Shown one piece after another: positions 18,858-26,180 of a stretch of 64,000 nucleotides of DNA. The notes under the pieces were generated by a model, which saw only the letters and a program-made list of their open reading frames with translations, was not told the DNA's origin and searched no databases. The first letter of the stretch is position 1. The number at the start of each line of letters is the position of its first letter. The position numbers were made by a program, and so were the translations under genes. The stretch is from CAVQZA01 sp963718355 (GTDB lineage: Bacteria > Actinomycetota > Thermoleophilia > Gaiellales > Gaiellaceae): contig CAVQZA010000006.1 in assembly GCA_963718355.1 (NCBI GenBank), positions 1 through 64,000 of the forward strand, read 5' to 3'.

Positions 18858-20170
18858 CTGTTGCCGGAGCCGGTGGTACTGGTGACCGTCTGCACGGGCG
18901 TCGTCACCGGCTTCGGCTCTGTGGTCGGATTTGCCATCTTCGGCGGCGAGGCCGTGGTCACCGGCGTCGAGTCGGGCGGCGCGGGGACGATGTTCTTTCC
19001 GGGCGGTGTCTCAGGCGTAGTCGCGACGGGGGTCGGGTCCCCGACGGGGGTCGTCCCCCCGAGCGTGAGGCCGCCATCTGACGTCGGCGCGGCCGGAGTC
19101 GTCGTCGGGCTGGGGACGACCGGTGCCTGCGTCGTCGGCGGGTCGACTGGCCGCGGCGCATCGGCCTGCGGCGTCGCCGTCGGAGTGGTGGTCGGAGGCG
19201 GGATAGCCGGCGCCGTCGTTGTCGGCGCCGTCGTCGGAGCCGTCGCCGGATCGCCGGGGACCGCGAGGATGGAAGTCACGGTGCCTGCCGGGATCACGAC
19301 CGCTCCGGGCGTCGCCACCTTCACGCCTCCGAGGTCGGCCTTCGGCGCCGCAGCCGCCTTCGACACGGACGGCGCGACCCGCGACGGCGTCGACGTCCCC
19401 AGCGAGACCACAGCCGGAGCGCCGCCAGTCACAGGCTTCGAATGAGGCGCACGACTGTGATGCGAGAGCCCGCTCGACGACGCGGCGACGACCGCGGTGC
19501 CGACGGCGACGGCGGTGGCGACCGCCTTGACGGTGGCGCCGGTGGTGAAGAGCGTCTTCAGGATCGCGATGACCGAGCCGGTGTCTGCGGCCTGGCGCAT
19601 CTTCTTCCAGCGCCGCGTCTTCGGCTCGTCCTCGAGTCCCTGCGCGAGCGTCCGGCGCGCGCGGAAGATCAGCGTCTCGACGGCGGCCTGGCTCAGATCC
19701 ATCTCCACCGAGATTTCGCGATATGACAGCCCCTGCCACTCGCGCAGCAGGATCGCGCGGCGCTGGCTCTCGGGCATGCGCGCGAGCGCCTCTTCGAGGC
19801 CGATCAGCTCGTCGGAGCGCTGCTCGGGCGAGGGTGTGAAGTCCTGGATCGCCTGCAGGTCGCTGGGCGTCTCGACGCGGCCGCGCCGGAACGACGAGCG
19901 GTGGCGCGAGAGACAGACGTTCTCGGCGATCTTGAACAGCCACGCCGACTCGGCCTGGGGCACTACACCGCGCCGCAGCCCGCGAAACGCATTCAGGAAG
20001 GTGTTCTGGACAGCATCCTCGGCCTCTTCGCGCGAGCCGAGCTTGTGCAGGCAGTAGCCGTAGATCTGACCGGCGTAGCGCTCGTAAAGATCGCGCGTGA
20101 AATCAGCCTCCGGCGCGGTGGGAGGCGATTCAACGGCTGACGCACGGCCTATGGACGGTGCTGCTGCCAA
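18854..20170 (-). CDS. ECF sigma-70 factor with transmembrane anchor and Pro/Thr-rich tail
   Basis: 438 residues from TTG 20170, with GGAG about 10 nt upstream. Sigma region 2 is at about 25-95 (LYERYAGQIYGYCLHKLG, DAVQNTFLNAF). Region 4 is at about 124-180 (MPESQRRAILLREWQGLSY, EISVEMDLSQAAVETLI). A hydrophobic helix at about 211-231 (GATVKAVATAVAVGTAVVAA) is followed by about 200 residues very rich in Pro, Thr, Ala and Val with no Cys. The layout predicts a membrane-bound sigma factor whose tail lies outside the cell, so sensing and release might be built into the protein rather than into a separate anti-sigma factor. No anti-sigma gene is adjacent. Confidence 0.85.
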   Translation of the reverse strand: MAAAPSIGRASAVESPPTAPEADFTRDLYERYAGQIYGYCLHKLGSREEAEDAVQNTFLNAFRGLRRGVVPQAESAWLFKIAENVCLSRHRSSFRRGRVETPSDLQAIQDFTPSPEQRSDELIGLEEALARMPESQRRAILLREWQGLSYREISVEMDLSQAAVETLIFRARRTLAQGLEDEPKTRRWKKMRQAADTGSVIAILKTLFTTGATVKAVATAVAVGTAVVAASSSGLSHHSRAPHSKPVTGGAPAVVSLGTSTPSRVAPSVSKAAAAPKADLGGVKVATPGAVVIPAGTVTSILAVPGDPATAPTTAPTTTAPAIPPPTTTPTATPQADAPRPVDPPTTQAPVVPSPTTTPAAPTSDGGLTLGGTTPVGDPTPVATTPETPPGKNIVPAPPDSTPVTTASPPKMANPTTEPKPVTTPVQTVTSTTGSGNS

Positions 20171-20331
20171 GACCTAGCTCCATTTGGAGGACGCGGCGAC
20201 GCGTCCCGCCCGAACGCGCCTTCATCCAGTGTGGGCAGCGTTTCCGAGCGCCGCAACACACTTCTGGGGGATACGGCCGACAGGAGAGCTCATCTGCGTA
20301 AAGCCCCGGCCCGAGGAACGTAAAACCGGGT
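20171..20331. other. Intergenic region between holB and the sigma gene
   Basis: 161 bp. It contains an imperfect inverted repeat GTAAAACCGGGTTTAC at 20319-20334, overlapping the holB stop, and the ribosome binding site of the sigma gene. No clear promoter consensus could be assigned. Confidence 0.35.
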
Positions 20332-21399
20332 TTACACGGCAACCGCTGTGGCCCCGAGCTCGATGCGCAGGCGCACGAACAGGGCCGCAAGGGCGAGCTG
20401 TGGATTGACGTTCAGCTCCTCGAGCGTCCGCCACGCCTCGCGGACGAGCTCGCACGCGCGCTCGGCGCCGAGAATCCGCTCCGTCGTCGCGTCCGCGGCC
20501 AGCTCGGCGTGGTGGTCGGCGTTCGCCGCGGCGCGATCGGCTCCGGCCGCGACGACTACGAGATCGCGGTACCACGCCGAGAGCTCCTCGAGCGTCGCGA
20601 GCAGCTCCTCTCGCTCGGCGCCGCGCGCGACGCGCTTCACGAACTGCTCGGCCTCTCGCGCGGGAGCCTGTGGGTCGACCTCGCCCTCGGCCCGCTCGCG
20701 CGCCGCCTCGCCGCGCTCCGACACGCCCTCGAGCAGCCGCCGTGCCGCGCCCGACGGCTCGAACTCCGGGTCGAGATAGACGCTGCGAGCGACCTCGAGC
20801 ACCGTTGCGCGCCGGGCCTGCGCCGCGGGCTCGAGCAGCCGCTCGGCGCGGTCGAGCCGGCCGGCCGAGACGCGGGCGAGCGCGGTCAACGCGTTCTCGG
20901 AGAGCTCCGGCGAGCGCTCCTCGAGAAACGCGCGCACCGCCTTCTCGGAGAGCCGCCGAAACGGAATCGGCTGGCACCGCGAGCGGATCGTGATCGGAAT
21001 CGGCCCGAGGTCGGCCGCGACCAGCACGATCACCGCGTAGGGCGGCGGCTCCTCGAGATCCTTCAGCAGCGCATCGGCCGCGTCGCGGTTCATCTCGTCG
21101 GCGGCGAGGATCAGGTAGACGCGACGGTCCGCCTCGAACGGCGTCATGTGCAGGTCGTGGCGCAGGGCGCGGATCTCGTCGATGCGGATCTGGTCGCCGA
21201 CCGGCTCGACGACGTACAGGTCGGGATGCGAGCGGCGCGGGTCGCCGAGCAGCTCGCCGGCAAACGCGAACGCGGCCGCGCGCTTCCCGACTCCCGGCGG
21301 GCCGTGGAAGAGGTAGGCGTGCGCGGGGCCGTCGGCGAGCGCGGCCCGGAGCAGGCGCTTCGCCTCGGGCTGCTCAGGCAGCTGCTCGAACGCGTCCAA
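20332..21399 (-). CDS. holB: DNA polymerase III delta' subunit
   Basis: 355 residues from TTG 21399. The start is fixed by AGAGGAG 6-12 nt upstream and by overlap with the end of tmk. Walker A is HGPPGVGKRAAAFAFA. The sensor and arginine-finger regions follow (DEMNRDAADALLKDLEEPP, TIRSRCQPIPF), as in clamp-loader delta'/gamma proteins. It is a component of the beta-clamp loader at the replication fork. The pairing with tmk is a common gene order. The C-terminal collar (residues about 200-355) is Ala/Glu/Arg rich but ends normally (LNVNPQLALAALFVRLRIEL). Confidence 0.9.
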   Translation of the reverse strand: MDAFEQLPEQPEAKRLLRAALADGPAHAYLFHGPPGVGKRAAAFAFAGELLGDPRRSHPDLYVVEPVGDQIRIDEIRALRHDLHMTPFEADRRVYLILAADEMNRDAADALLKDLEEPPPYAVIVLVAADLGPIPITIRSRCQPIPFRRLSEKAVRAFLEERSPELSENALTALARVSAGRLDRAERLLEPAAQARRATVLEVARSVYLDPEFEPSGAARRLLEGVSERGEAARERAEGEVDPQAPAREAEQFVKRVARGAEREELLATLEELSAWYRDLVVVAAGADRAAANADHHAELAADATTERILGAERACELVREAWRTLEELNVNPQLALAALFVRLRIELGATAVAV

Positions 21400-21970
21400 G
21401 AATCTCCTCTGCGAGCTCGGACGGCATGCGCGAGCCGTCGAACGGAAAGACACGGCGCGGGAAGAGCTCGGCGAGCTGCCGGTACGCGTCATCGACCCTC
21501 GCGCGGAACTCGGTGCTCTCACGCTCGATCCGGTCGCGCTCGTCGCCCGTGCGCTCCTCGGCGAGGCCCGGGTCGACGAGGAGCAGGATCGTCACGTCCG
21601 GCAGGAGCCCGCGCGTCGCCTGGAGGTTCATCTCCAGCACGCGCTCTACGCCGACCCCCCGCGCGAGGCCCTGGTAGGCCAACGAGGAGTCGATGTAGCG
21701 GTCGCAGAGCACGTCCGCGCCGCGCTCGAGCGCCGGCCCGATCACGCGCTCGACGAGCTCGGCGCGCGCGGCCGCGAAGAGCGCCGCCTCGGCCCACGGC
21801 GTGATCGGGAGGCCGTGGAGGACGACCTGGCGGATCTGCTCGCCGACCTCGGTGCCGCCGGGCTCCCTCGTCGCGACGACCTCGCGGCCCTCCGCGTCGA
21901 GCGCGGCACGCAGCAGCTCGACCTGAGTGGTCTTGCCGGAGCCGTCGAGGCCTTCAAACGTTACGAACAC
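21374..21970 (-). CDS. tmk: Thymidylate kinase
   Basis: 198 residues from GTG 21970 (MFVTFEGLDGSGKTTQ). P-loop EGLDGSGKTT, the DR(Y/S/H) motif CDRYIDSSLAYQGLARG and the ATREPGG motif are all present. It phosphorylates dTMP to dTDP with ATP. An upstream ATG at 21994 would add eight residues but would overlap the start codon of the divergent epimerase gene. The 3' end overlaps holB by 26 bp, which implies translational coupling. Confidence 0.92.
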   Translation of the reverse strand: MFVTFEGLDGSGKTTQVELLRAALDAEGREVVATREPGGTEVGEQIRQVVLHGLPITPWAEAALFAAARAELVERVIGPALERGADVLCDRYIDSSLAYQGLARGVGVERVLEMNLQATRGLLPDVTILLLVDPGLAEERTGDERDRIERESTEFRARVDDAYRQLAELFPRRVFPFDGSRMPSELAEEILGRVRAAA

Positions 21971-21978
21971 GCGGCGCC

Positions 21979-21992
21979 TAGGATACGGCCCC
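21979..21992 (+). promoter_or_regulatory. Candidate leaderless promoter of the epimerase gene
   Basis: TAGGAT at 21979-21984 lies 8 nt before ATG 21993, where a transcription start at the A of ATG would be expected. No clear -35 element. One of a set of similarly placed TANNNT boxes in this window. Confidence 0.45.
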
Positions 21993-22904
21993 ATGCGGGC
22001 AGTCGTCACCGGCGGTGCGGGATTCATCGGCTCGCACGTCGCCGCAGCGCTCGTGGCGCGCGGCGACGAGGTGCACGTCCTCGACAACCTCGCCACCGGC
22101 CTGCGCGAGTACGTGCCAACCGGAGCGGAGCTTCACGTCGCCGACATCCGCAGCGATGCCGACGTCGCCTCGGTCTTCGACGAGGCGCGACCCGATCTGT
22201 GCTTCCACCTCGCCGCACAGGCCGACGTCGGCACCTCGGTCGCCGAGCCGCTCTACGACGCCGAGGTGAACGTGCTCGGGACGCTGCGCCTGATCGAGGT
22301 GGCGCGCCGGCACGGGACACAGCTCGTCTTCAGCTCGACCGGCGGCGCGATCTACGGCGAGTGCACCGGGCCGGCCGCCGAGAGCGCGCCGCGCAGGCCG
22401 GTGTCGCCGTACGGCACCGCGAAGCTCGCCGCCGAGGAGTACCTCGCGACGTGGAACCGGCTCCACGGCTCGACGCACGTCGCGCTTCGCTTCGGCAACG
22501 TCTTCGGGCCGCGCCAGGCCGCGAGCCTCGAGGGCGGCGTCGTCGCGATCTTCCTCGACAGGATGGCGGAGGGCGAGACGAGCACGATCTTCGGCGACGG
22601 CTCGCAGACTCGCGACTTCGTCTACGTCGGCGACATCGTGCGTGCGGCACTGGCTGCCGAGGGTCACGAGGGCGGCGTCTTCAACATCGGCACCGGAGCC
22701 GAGACGTCGGTCTCGACGCTCTACGACGCGTGCGCGCGCGTCGCCGGGTTCGACGGTCCCGCCGAGTACGCGCCCGCCCGCGCCGGCGACCTGCTGCGAA
22801 GCGTCCTCGACCCCTCGCTCGCCGCGACGGAGCTCGACTGGCGGGCCGAGACAAGCCTCGAGGAGGGGCTCGCCGAGACCTGGAGCTGGATCCGGAGCAA
22901 GTAG
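21993..22904 (+). CDS. NAD-dependent sugar-nucleotide epimerase/dehydratase (GalE-like)
   Basis: 303 residues. N-terminal NAD motif TGGAGFIGSHVAAAL, substrate-domain AAQADV, and catalytic Ser/Tyr/Lys (SSTGGAIYGE, YGTAKLAAEEY). GNVFGPRQ, TRDFVYVGD and NIGTG complete the extended SDR pattern. The closest type is UDP-glucose 4-epimerase or related UDP-sugar epimerases; exact substrate cannot be read from sequence. It lies next to a LytR_C protein and an O-antigen-ligase-like protein, which suggests cell-envelope polysaccharide metabolism. Confidence 0.88.
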   Translation: MRAVVTGGAGFIGSHVAAALVARGDEVHVLDNLATGLREYVPTGAELHVADIRSDADVASVFDEARPDLCFHLAAQADVGTSVAEPLYDAEVNVLGTLRLIEVARRHGTQLVFSSTGGAIYGECTGPAAESAPRRPVSPYGTAKLAAEEYLATWNRLHGSTHVALRFGNVFGPRQAASLEGGVVAIFLDRMAEGETSTIFGDGSQTRDFVYVGDIVRAALAAEGHEGGVFNIGTGAETSVSTLYDACARVAGFDGPAEYAPARAGDLLRSVLDPSLAATELDWRAETSLEEGLAETWSWIRSK

Positions 22905-22946
22905 GCGGGAAGGAGCCGCGGTGCGGAGCGAGAAATCCCTCGCACG

Positions 22947-23459
22947 ATGGAGCACTCCCTCCCCTCCCCCGTCTCCGTCGGGCCCTGGCGGACCGCGACG
23001 ATCGTCGTCGTCGTACTCGCCCTCCTCGAGCTGGCTGCGCTCGTCGCCGCCGGGGCCGCCCTCTTCGGTCCATCCGTCGCACACACGGTCCAGAAAGCGG
23101 CCGCGCGCCAGGTGTTCGCACCGATCGCGGCGGTGCCGCTGAAGCACCAGCCGAAGCCCGGCCCGCCGACGATCTCACGCAGTCAAACCTCGATCCTCGT
23201 CCTCAACGGCAATGGAGTCGCCGGCGCCGCCGCGACCGCGAGCGCCAGGGTGCGCGGGCTCGGCTACACCGTGCGCGGCGCAGCGAACGCGCCGCACACC
23301 GGCTACGTCCGCTCGATCGTGATGTTCCGGCCCGGCTTCCGCCCCGAGGCTCTGCGCCTCGCGCGCGACCTACACGTCCGGATCGTCTCGCCGCTCGACG
23401 GCATTCGCACGGCGCAGCTGCGCGGCGCGAAGCTCGCGTACGTCCTCGGCGATCGCTAA
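22947..23459 (+). CDS. Membrane-anchored LytR C-terminal domain protein
   Basis: 170 residues. One transmembrane helix (about 15-40, TATIVVVVLALLELAALVAA), a linker, then a LytR_C-type domain (ILVLNGNGVAGAAATASARV, LGYTV, FRPGFRPEALRLARDL). The domain occurs alone or after LytR-CpsA-Psr enzymes, outside the membrane; its biochemical role is not settled. There is no catalytic LCP domain here. It ends tail-to-tail with the minus-strand ligase-like gene, overlapping by 4 bp. Confidence 0.75.
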   Translation: MEHSLPSPVSVGPWRTATIVVVVLALLELAALVAAGAALFGPSVAHTVQKAAARQVFAPIAAVPLKHQPKPGPPTISRSQTSILVLNGNGVAGAAATASARVRGLGYTVRGAANAPHTGYVRSIVMFRPGFRPEALRLARDLHVRIVSPLDGIRTAQLRGAKLAYVLGDR

Positions 23460-25408
23460 GGCTTCAGCGGCGTCCCCATCGCGTTCTGCTTCGCCGCCTC
23501 GCGGTTGACGATCGCGCGCGCCTTGTCGAGATAGCCGCCCTTCTGGCCGGCCGGCCCGAACCGGTCGAGGGTGTAGGCGTCGTTCAGAGCCCGGTATGCG
23601 GCGAGGTAGTTGCCGTTGCGGAACTCGAACACGCCGAGCTCGTACAGCACGTCGGGATTCTTCGGCTGGCGGGCCCGGGCACGCAGGAGCAGGATCTCGG
23701 CAGCGTGTTTGTTCCCGCGCGCGGTCGCGACGGCCGCCTGGTAGAGCAGCGGCTCGACCGCGAGCGGGTTGAGTCGGTTCGCCGAGCGGAACGCGGAGTC
23801 GGCGGCGACCAGGTCGCCCCGGTCGAGCGCGGCGAGGCCCGAGTCGAGCCTGCGATTCGCGAGCCACGGCGTCGCTAGGGAGTAGATCGCCGCAGCCGCG
23901 AGCAGCAACGCGCCGATCGCCCAGAGCGTCCGACGCCGCTCCGGCACGACGGGTCGCCCCGCAGCGGCGAGCGCGCCGACGGCGAGGAAGACCGGAGCCG
24001 TGACCGCGATGTAGTCCCAGTGCAGGTCGACGAGCGCATGCGCGAGCCAGGCTGCGATGCCGGCGGCGAGCGCGGCGACGGCGGCGCGGTCGCTGCCCTC
24101 GAAACGCCGCAGCGCCGAGCGGAGGACGAGGCCGCCCGAGACCACCGCTCCGAGCAGCAGGAGGAAGCCGACGATCCCGGTCTCGCCGAGCGCCTGGAGC
24201 GCGATCGAGTGCGGCTCGATCGTCGGCTCCGAGTAGTGCGCCGCACGCACGAGCCTATGCTCCAACTCGAACGTCCCTGCTCCCGAGCCGCCGAGCGAGT
24301 GCTGCGTGAACGAGTCCCACGACTCCTGCCACCAGCGCCAGCGGTTGCTCGAGTTGGCGCTCCCGAGCCGCCCCGACGACTGGGTGATCTGCTCGGTCGT
24401 CGCGAAGCCGTGCCAGAGCTTGCGCACGGCCGGAGCCGGGCCGCCCTCGCGCACGACTCCCGCGACCGCGACGAGCAGGACGACCATGATCGCGCCCGAT
24501 GCGGCGAAGCGGACGACGCGGCGGCGCCCGGTTGCAGCCGGGACGCGGAGCCGCGAGAGCCACACGCCGAGTACAGCGGTCACTCCCGCGCCCGCGAGGA
24601 ACGCCACCGCGAACACGACGCCCGCGTGGACGCGCTGCGAGTGCGTCGTCCCGTCGTCGACGAGGCCCGGCTGGGTGAAGACGATCCCCGCGACGAGCGC
24701 CGCCGGCGGCAGCGAGGCGGCCAGCGTCAGCAGCGAGCCGTATGCGTCACGCGCGAGGACGAGGTAGAGAAGGACGGCGAGCACCCCGATCGCGAGCCCG
24801 CTGCGCGAGAGCGTCAGCACCGCGGCCACCGAGGCGCCATAGACGACGAGCGCGCCGGCCCAGCGCCGGCGGGCTCCGAGCCAGAGCCCGAGCGGTAGCA
24901 GCGCGTCGCAGAGCTGCGCGAGCGCGTTCCAGTAGCCGACCGGCGAGCGCAGACGCGCGATCCGGCCGTAGTCCGGGTAGAGCGACGGGATCGCCTTGCC
25001 GAGCAGCGCCCAGCCGATCGCCAGGGCGAAGCCCGCGAGGAAGAGAAGCGCGAGCTTGCGCGGCGCGTGCGTCAGCGCAGCGCCGAGGAAGAGACCGAAC
25101 ACGGCGAACGCGAGGTAGGCGAGCCCGCGGTTCGTGTAGTCCCACGAGCGGTCGGGCTGCACCGACCAGAGGATCGTGACGCCGCTCCACAGCACGAAGC
25201 CGCCGGCCAGCGCGAGAAACGCGGCGCCGGAGCGACCGGGCGCAGGCCGGGGCAGGGACCCGAGGAACGAGGCCGCGGCGGCGAGCCCGGCCGCGAGCGC
25301 AGCGCCGCCGCCGATCCAGAGCAGCCGCGAGTCGCCGGAGGCTCCACCGGCGAAGAGCGCGGCGAGGAGCAGGGCGCCGGCCGCGGCGAGAAGAGCGGCG
25401 GCACGCAT
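23456..25408 (-). CDS. O-antigen ligase-like polytopic membrane protein with TPR tail
   Basis: About 650 residues from ATG 25408; a GTG 18 nt further out is also in frame. Ten or more hydrophobic helices precede a Wzy_C/O-antigen-ligase-type periplasmic loop (NRWRWWQESWDSFTQHSL, GAGTFELEHRL, PHSIALQALGETGIVG). The last about 130 residues form TPR-like repeats (ALDRGDLVAADSAFRSANRL, DVLYELGVFEFRNGNY). Such proteins polymerise or ligate lipid-linked glycans, or glycosylate proteins. Target unknown. A TACCTT box lies 8 nt before the ATG, supporting that start. Confidence 0.8.
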   Translation of the reverse strand: MRAAALLAAAGALLLAALFAGGASGDSRLLWIGGGAALAAGLAAAASFLGSLPRPAPGRSGAAFLALAGGFVLWSGVTILWSVQPDRSWDYTNRGLAYLAFAVFGLFLGAALTHAPRKLALLFLAGFALAIGWALLGKAIPSLYPDYGRIARLRSPVGYWNALAQLCDALLPLGLWLGARRRWAGALVVYGASVAAVLTLSRSGLAIGVLAVLLYLVLARDAYGSLLTLAASLPPAALVAGIVFTQPGLVDDGTTHSQRVHAGVVFAVAFLAGAGVTAVLGVWLSRLRVPAATGRRRVVRFAASGAIMVVLLVAVAGVVREGGPAPAVRKLWHGFATTEQITQSSGRLGSANSSNRWRWWQESWDSFTQHSLGGSGAGTFELEHRLVRAAHYSEPTIEPHSIALQALGETGIVGFLLLLGAVVSGGLVLRSALRRFEGSDRAAVAALAAGIAAWLAHALVDLHWDYIAVTAPVFLAVGALAAAGRPVVPERRRTLWAIGALLLAAAAIYSLATPWLANRRLDSGLAALDRGDLVAADSAFRSANRLNPLAVEPLLYQAAVATARGNKHAAEILLLRARARQPKNPDVLYELGVFEFRNGNYLAAYRALNDAYTLDRFGPAGQKGGYLDKARAIVNREAAKQNAMGTPLKP

Positions 25409-25422
25409 CGGCGCGCAAGGTA
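25409..25422 (-). promoter_or_regulatory. Candidate leaderless promoter of the ligase-like gene
   Basis: On the minus strand TACCTT (25422-25417) ends 8 nt before ATG 25408. No -35 consensus. Part of the recurrent start-proximal TANNNT pattern. Confidence 0.4.
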
Positions 25423-25547
25423 CCACCGACCTCGGCGCGCAGGCTCTTCCCTTTACGAGAACTTCACACCCCGATCAAAGCGCCCTCATCCCGCGCCGCG
25501 AGACTGCGGCCGAGGACCGGCGCGGACGCGCCTCTCCTTTCCATACC

Positions 25548-26075
25548 ATGACCCCGTTGAGAATCGCCCTGACCACAGCCGCCGCAGCGTTCGCGGTCCT
25601 CATACTCGGCGTCGCCCCCGCCTCGGCCGCCAAGCCTTGCTGGTACAAGGTTCAGAACGATTGGTACCGCCATGGGCAGGTCACCGGCACCTACCCGGTG
25701 CACTGCTACGTGGAGGCAATCGCGAAGCTGCCGACCGACTCGAAGCAGTACTCGAGCGCGCCCGAGGACATCCGCCGCGCGATGCTGCTCGCCATCCATG
25801 CGCAGCGAGGCGGCGGCCCGACCGGCCCGTCGTCGGGAGCGAGCGGCAGCCCGTCCGGCAGCGGCTCGTCGAGCAGCAGCCAGGGCTTCATCGGCAGCGT
25901 CTTCGACACCTTCGCACCGAAGAACGCCAACGGCGTCCCCGTGCCTCTGCTCGTGCTCGGAGGCGTCTCGCTGCTGCTGCTCCTGCTCGGCGGGGCCAGC
26001 GTCGTCGCCCGCCGCGTGCAGGCCCGCAAGGTCGCGATCGCGCCCCACGACCCGCCCGTAGAGCCAAGCGCGTAG
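25548..26075 (+). CDS. Secreted, C-terminally membrane-anchored small protein
   Basis: 175 residues from ATG 25548. Signal peptide about 1-27 (ALTTAAAAFAVLILGVAPASA-type). A small domain with two Cys follows (KPCWYKVQNDWYRHG, YPVHCYVEAIAKLP, EDIRRAMLLAIHAQ), then a Gly/Ser-rich linker. One transmembrane helix (PLLVLGGVSLLLLLLGG) and a short basic cytosolic tail complete it. The domain order predicts an extracytoplasmic domain held on a flexible stalk. I do not recognise the family. It stands alone between the ligase-like gene and nrdJ. Confidence 0.7.
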   Translation: MTPLRIALTTAAAAFAVLILGVAPASAAKPCWYKVQNDWYRHGQVTGTYPVHCYVEAIAKLPTDSKQYSSAPEDIRRAMLLAIHAQRGGGPTGPSSGASGSPSGSGSSSSSQGFIGSVFDTFAPKNANGVPVPLLVLGGVSLLLLLLGGASVVARRVQARKVAIAPHDPPVEPSA

Positions 26076-26119
26076 ATCCGTCCGACGCGCCCTCTAACTT
26101 TCGCCGTCCGCCTCTCCGA

Positions 26120-26174
26120 CGTGCCAGGACGGCACGCACAGGCAGGTACGTAGAATTAACCCATACCCGGGAGG
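26120..26174 (+). promoter_or_regulatory. nrdJ upstream region: hairpin, -10 box and ribosome binding site
   Basis: An inverted repeat CGTGCC-aggac-GGCACG occupies 26120-26136. A TAGAAT -10 candidate follows at 26151-26156 and GGGAGG at 26169-26174, before ATG 26181. The hairpin could end the preceding transcript or act as an operator overlapping the -35 region. I saw no NrdR box and no cobalamin riboswitch in the 105 bp available. Confidence 0.4.
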
Positions 26175-26180
26175 TAGGAC

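Noticed and set aside
21993..22904. Calling the epimerase galE outright
   Set aside because: The fold and catalytic residues fit many UDP- and dTDP-sugar epimerases or dehydratases, and there is no linked galactose gene to fix the substrate.
26076..26180. Cobalamin riboswitch before the B12-dependent reductase
   Set aside because: Only 105 bp are available, and no B12-box-like segment or suitable multi-helix structure is visible, just one small hairpin.
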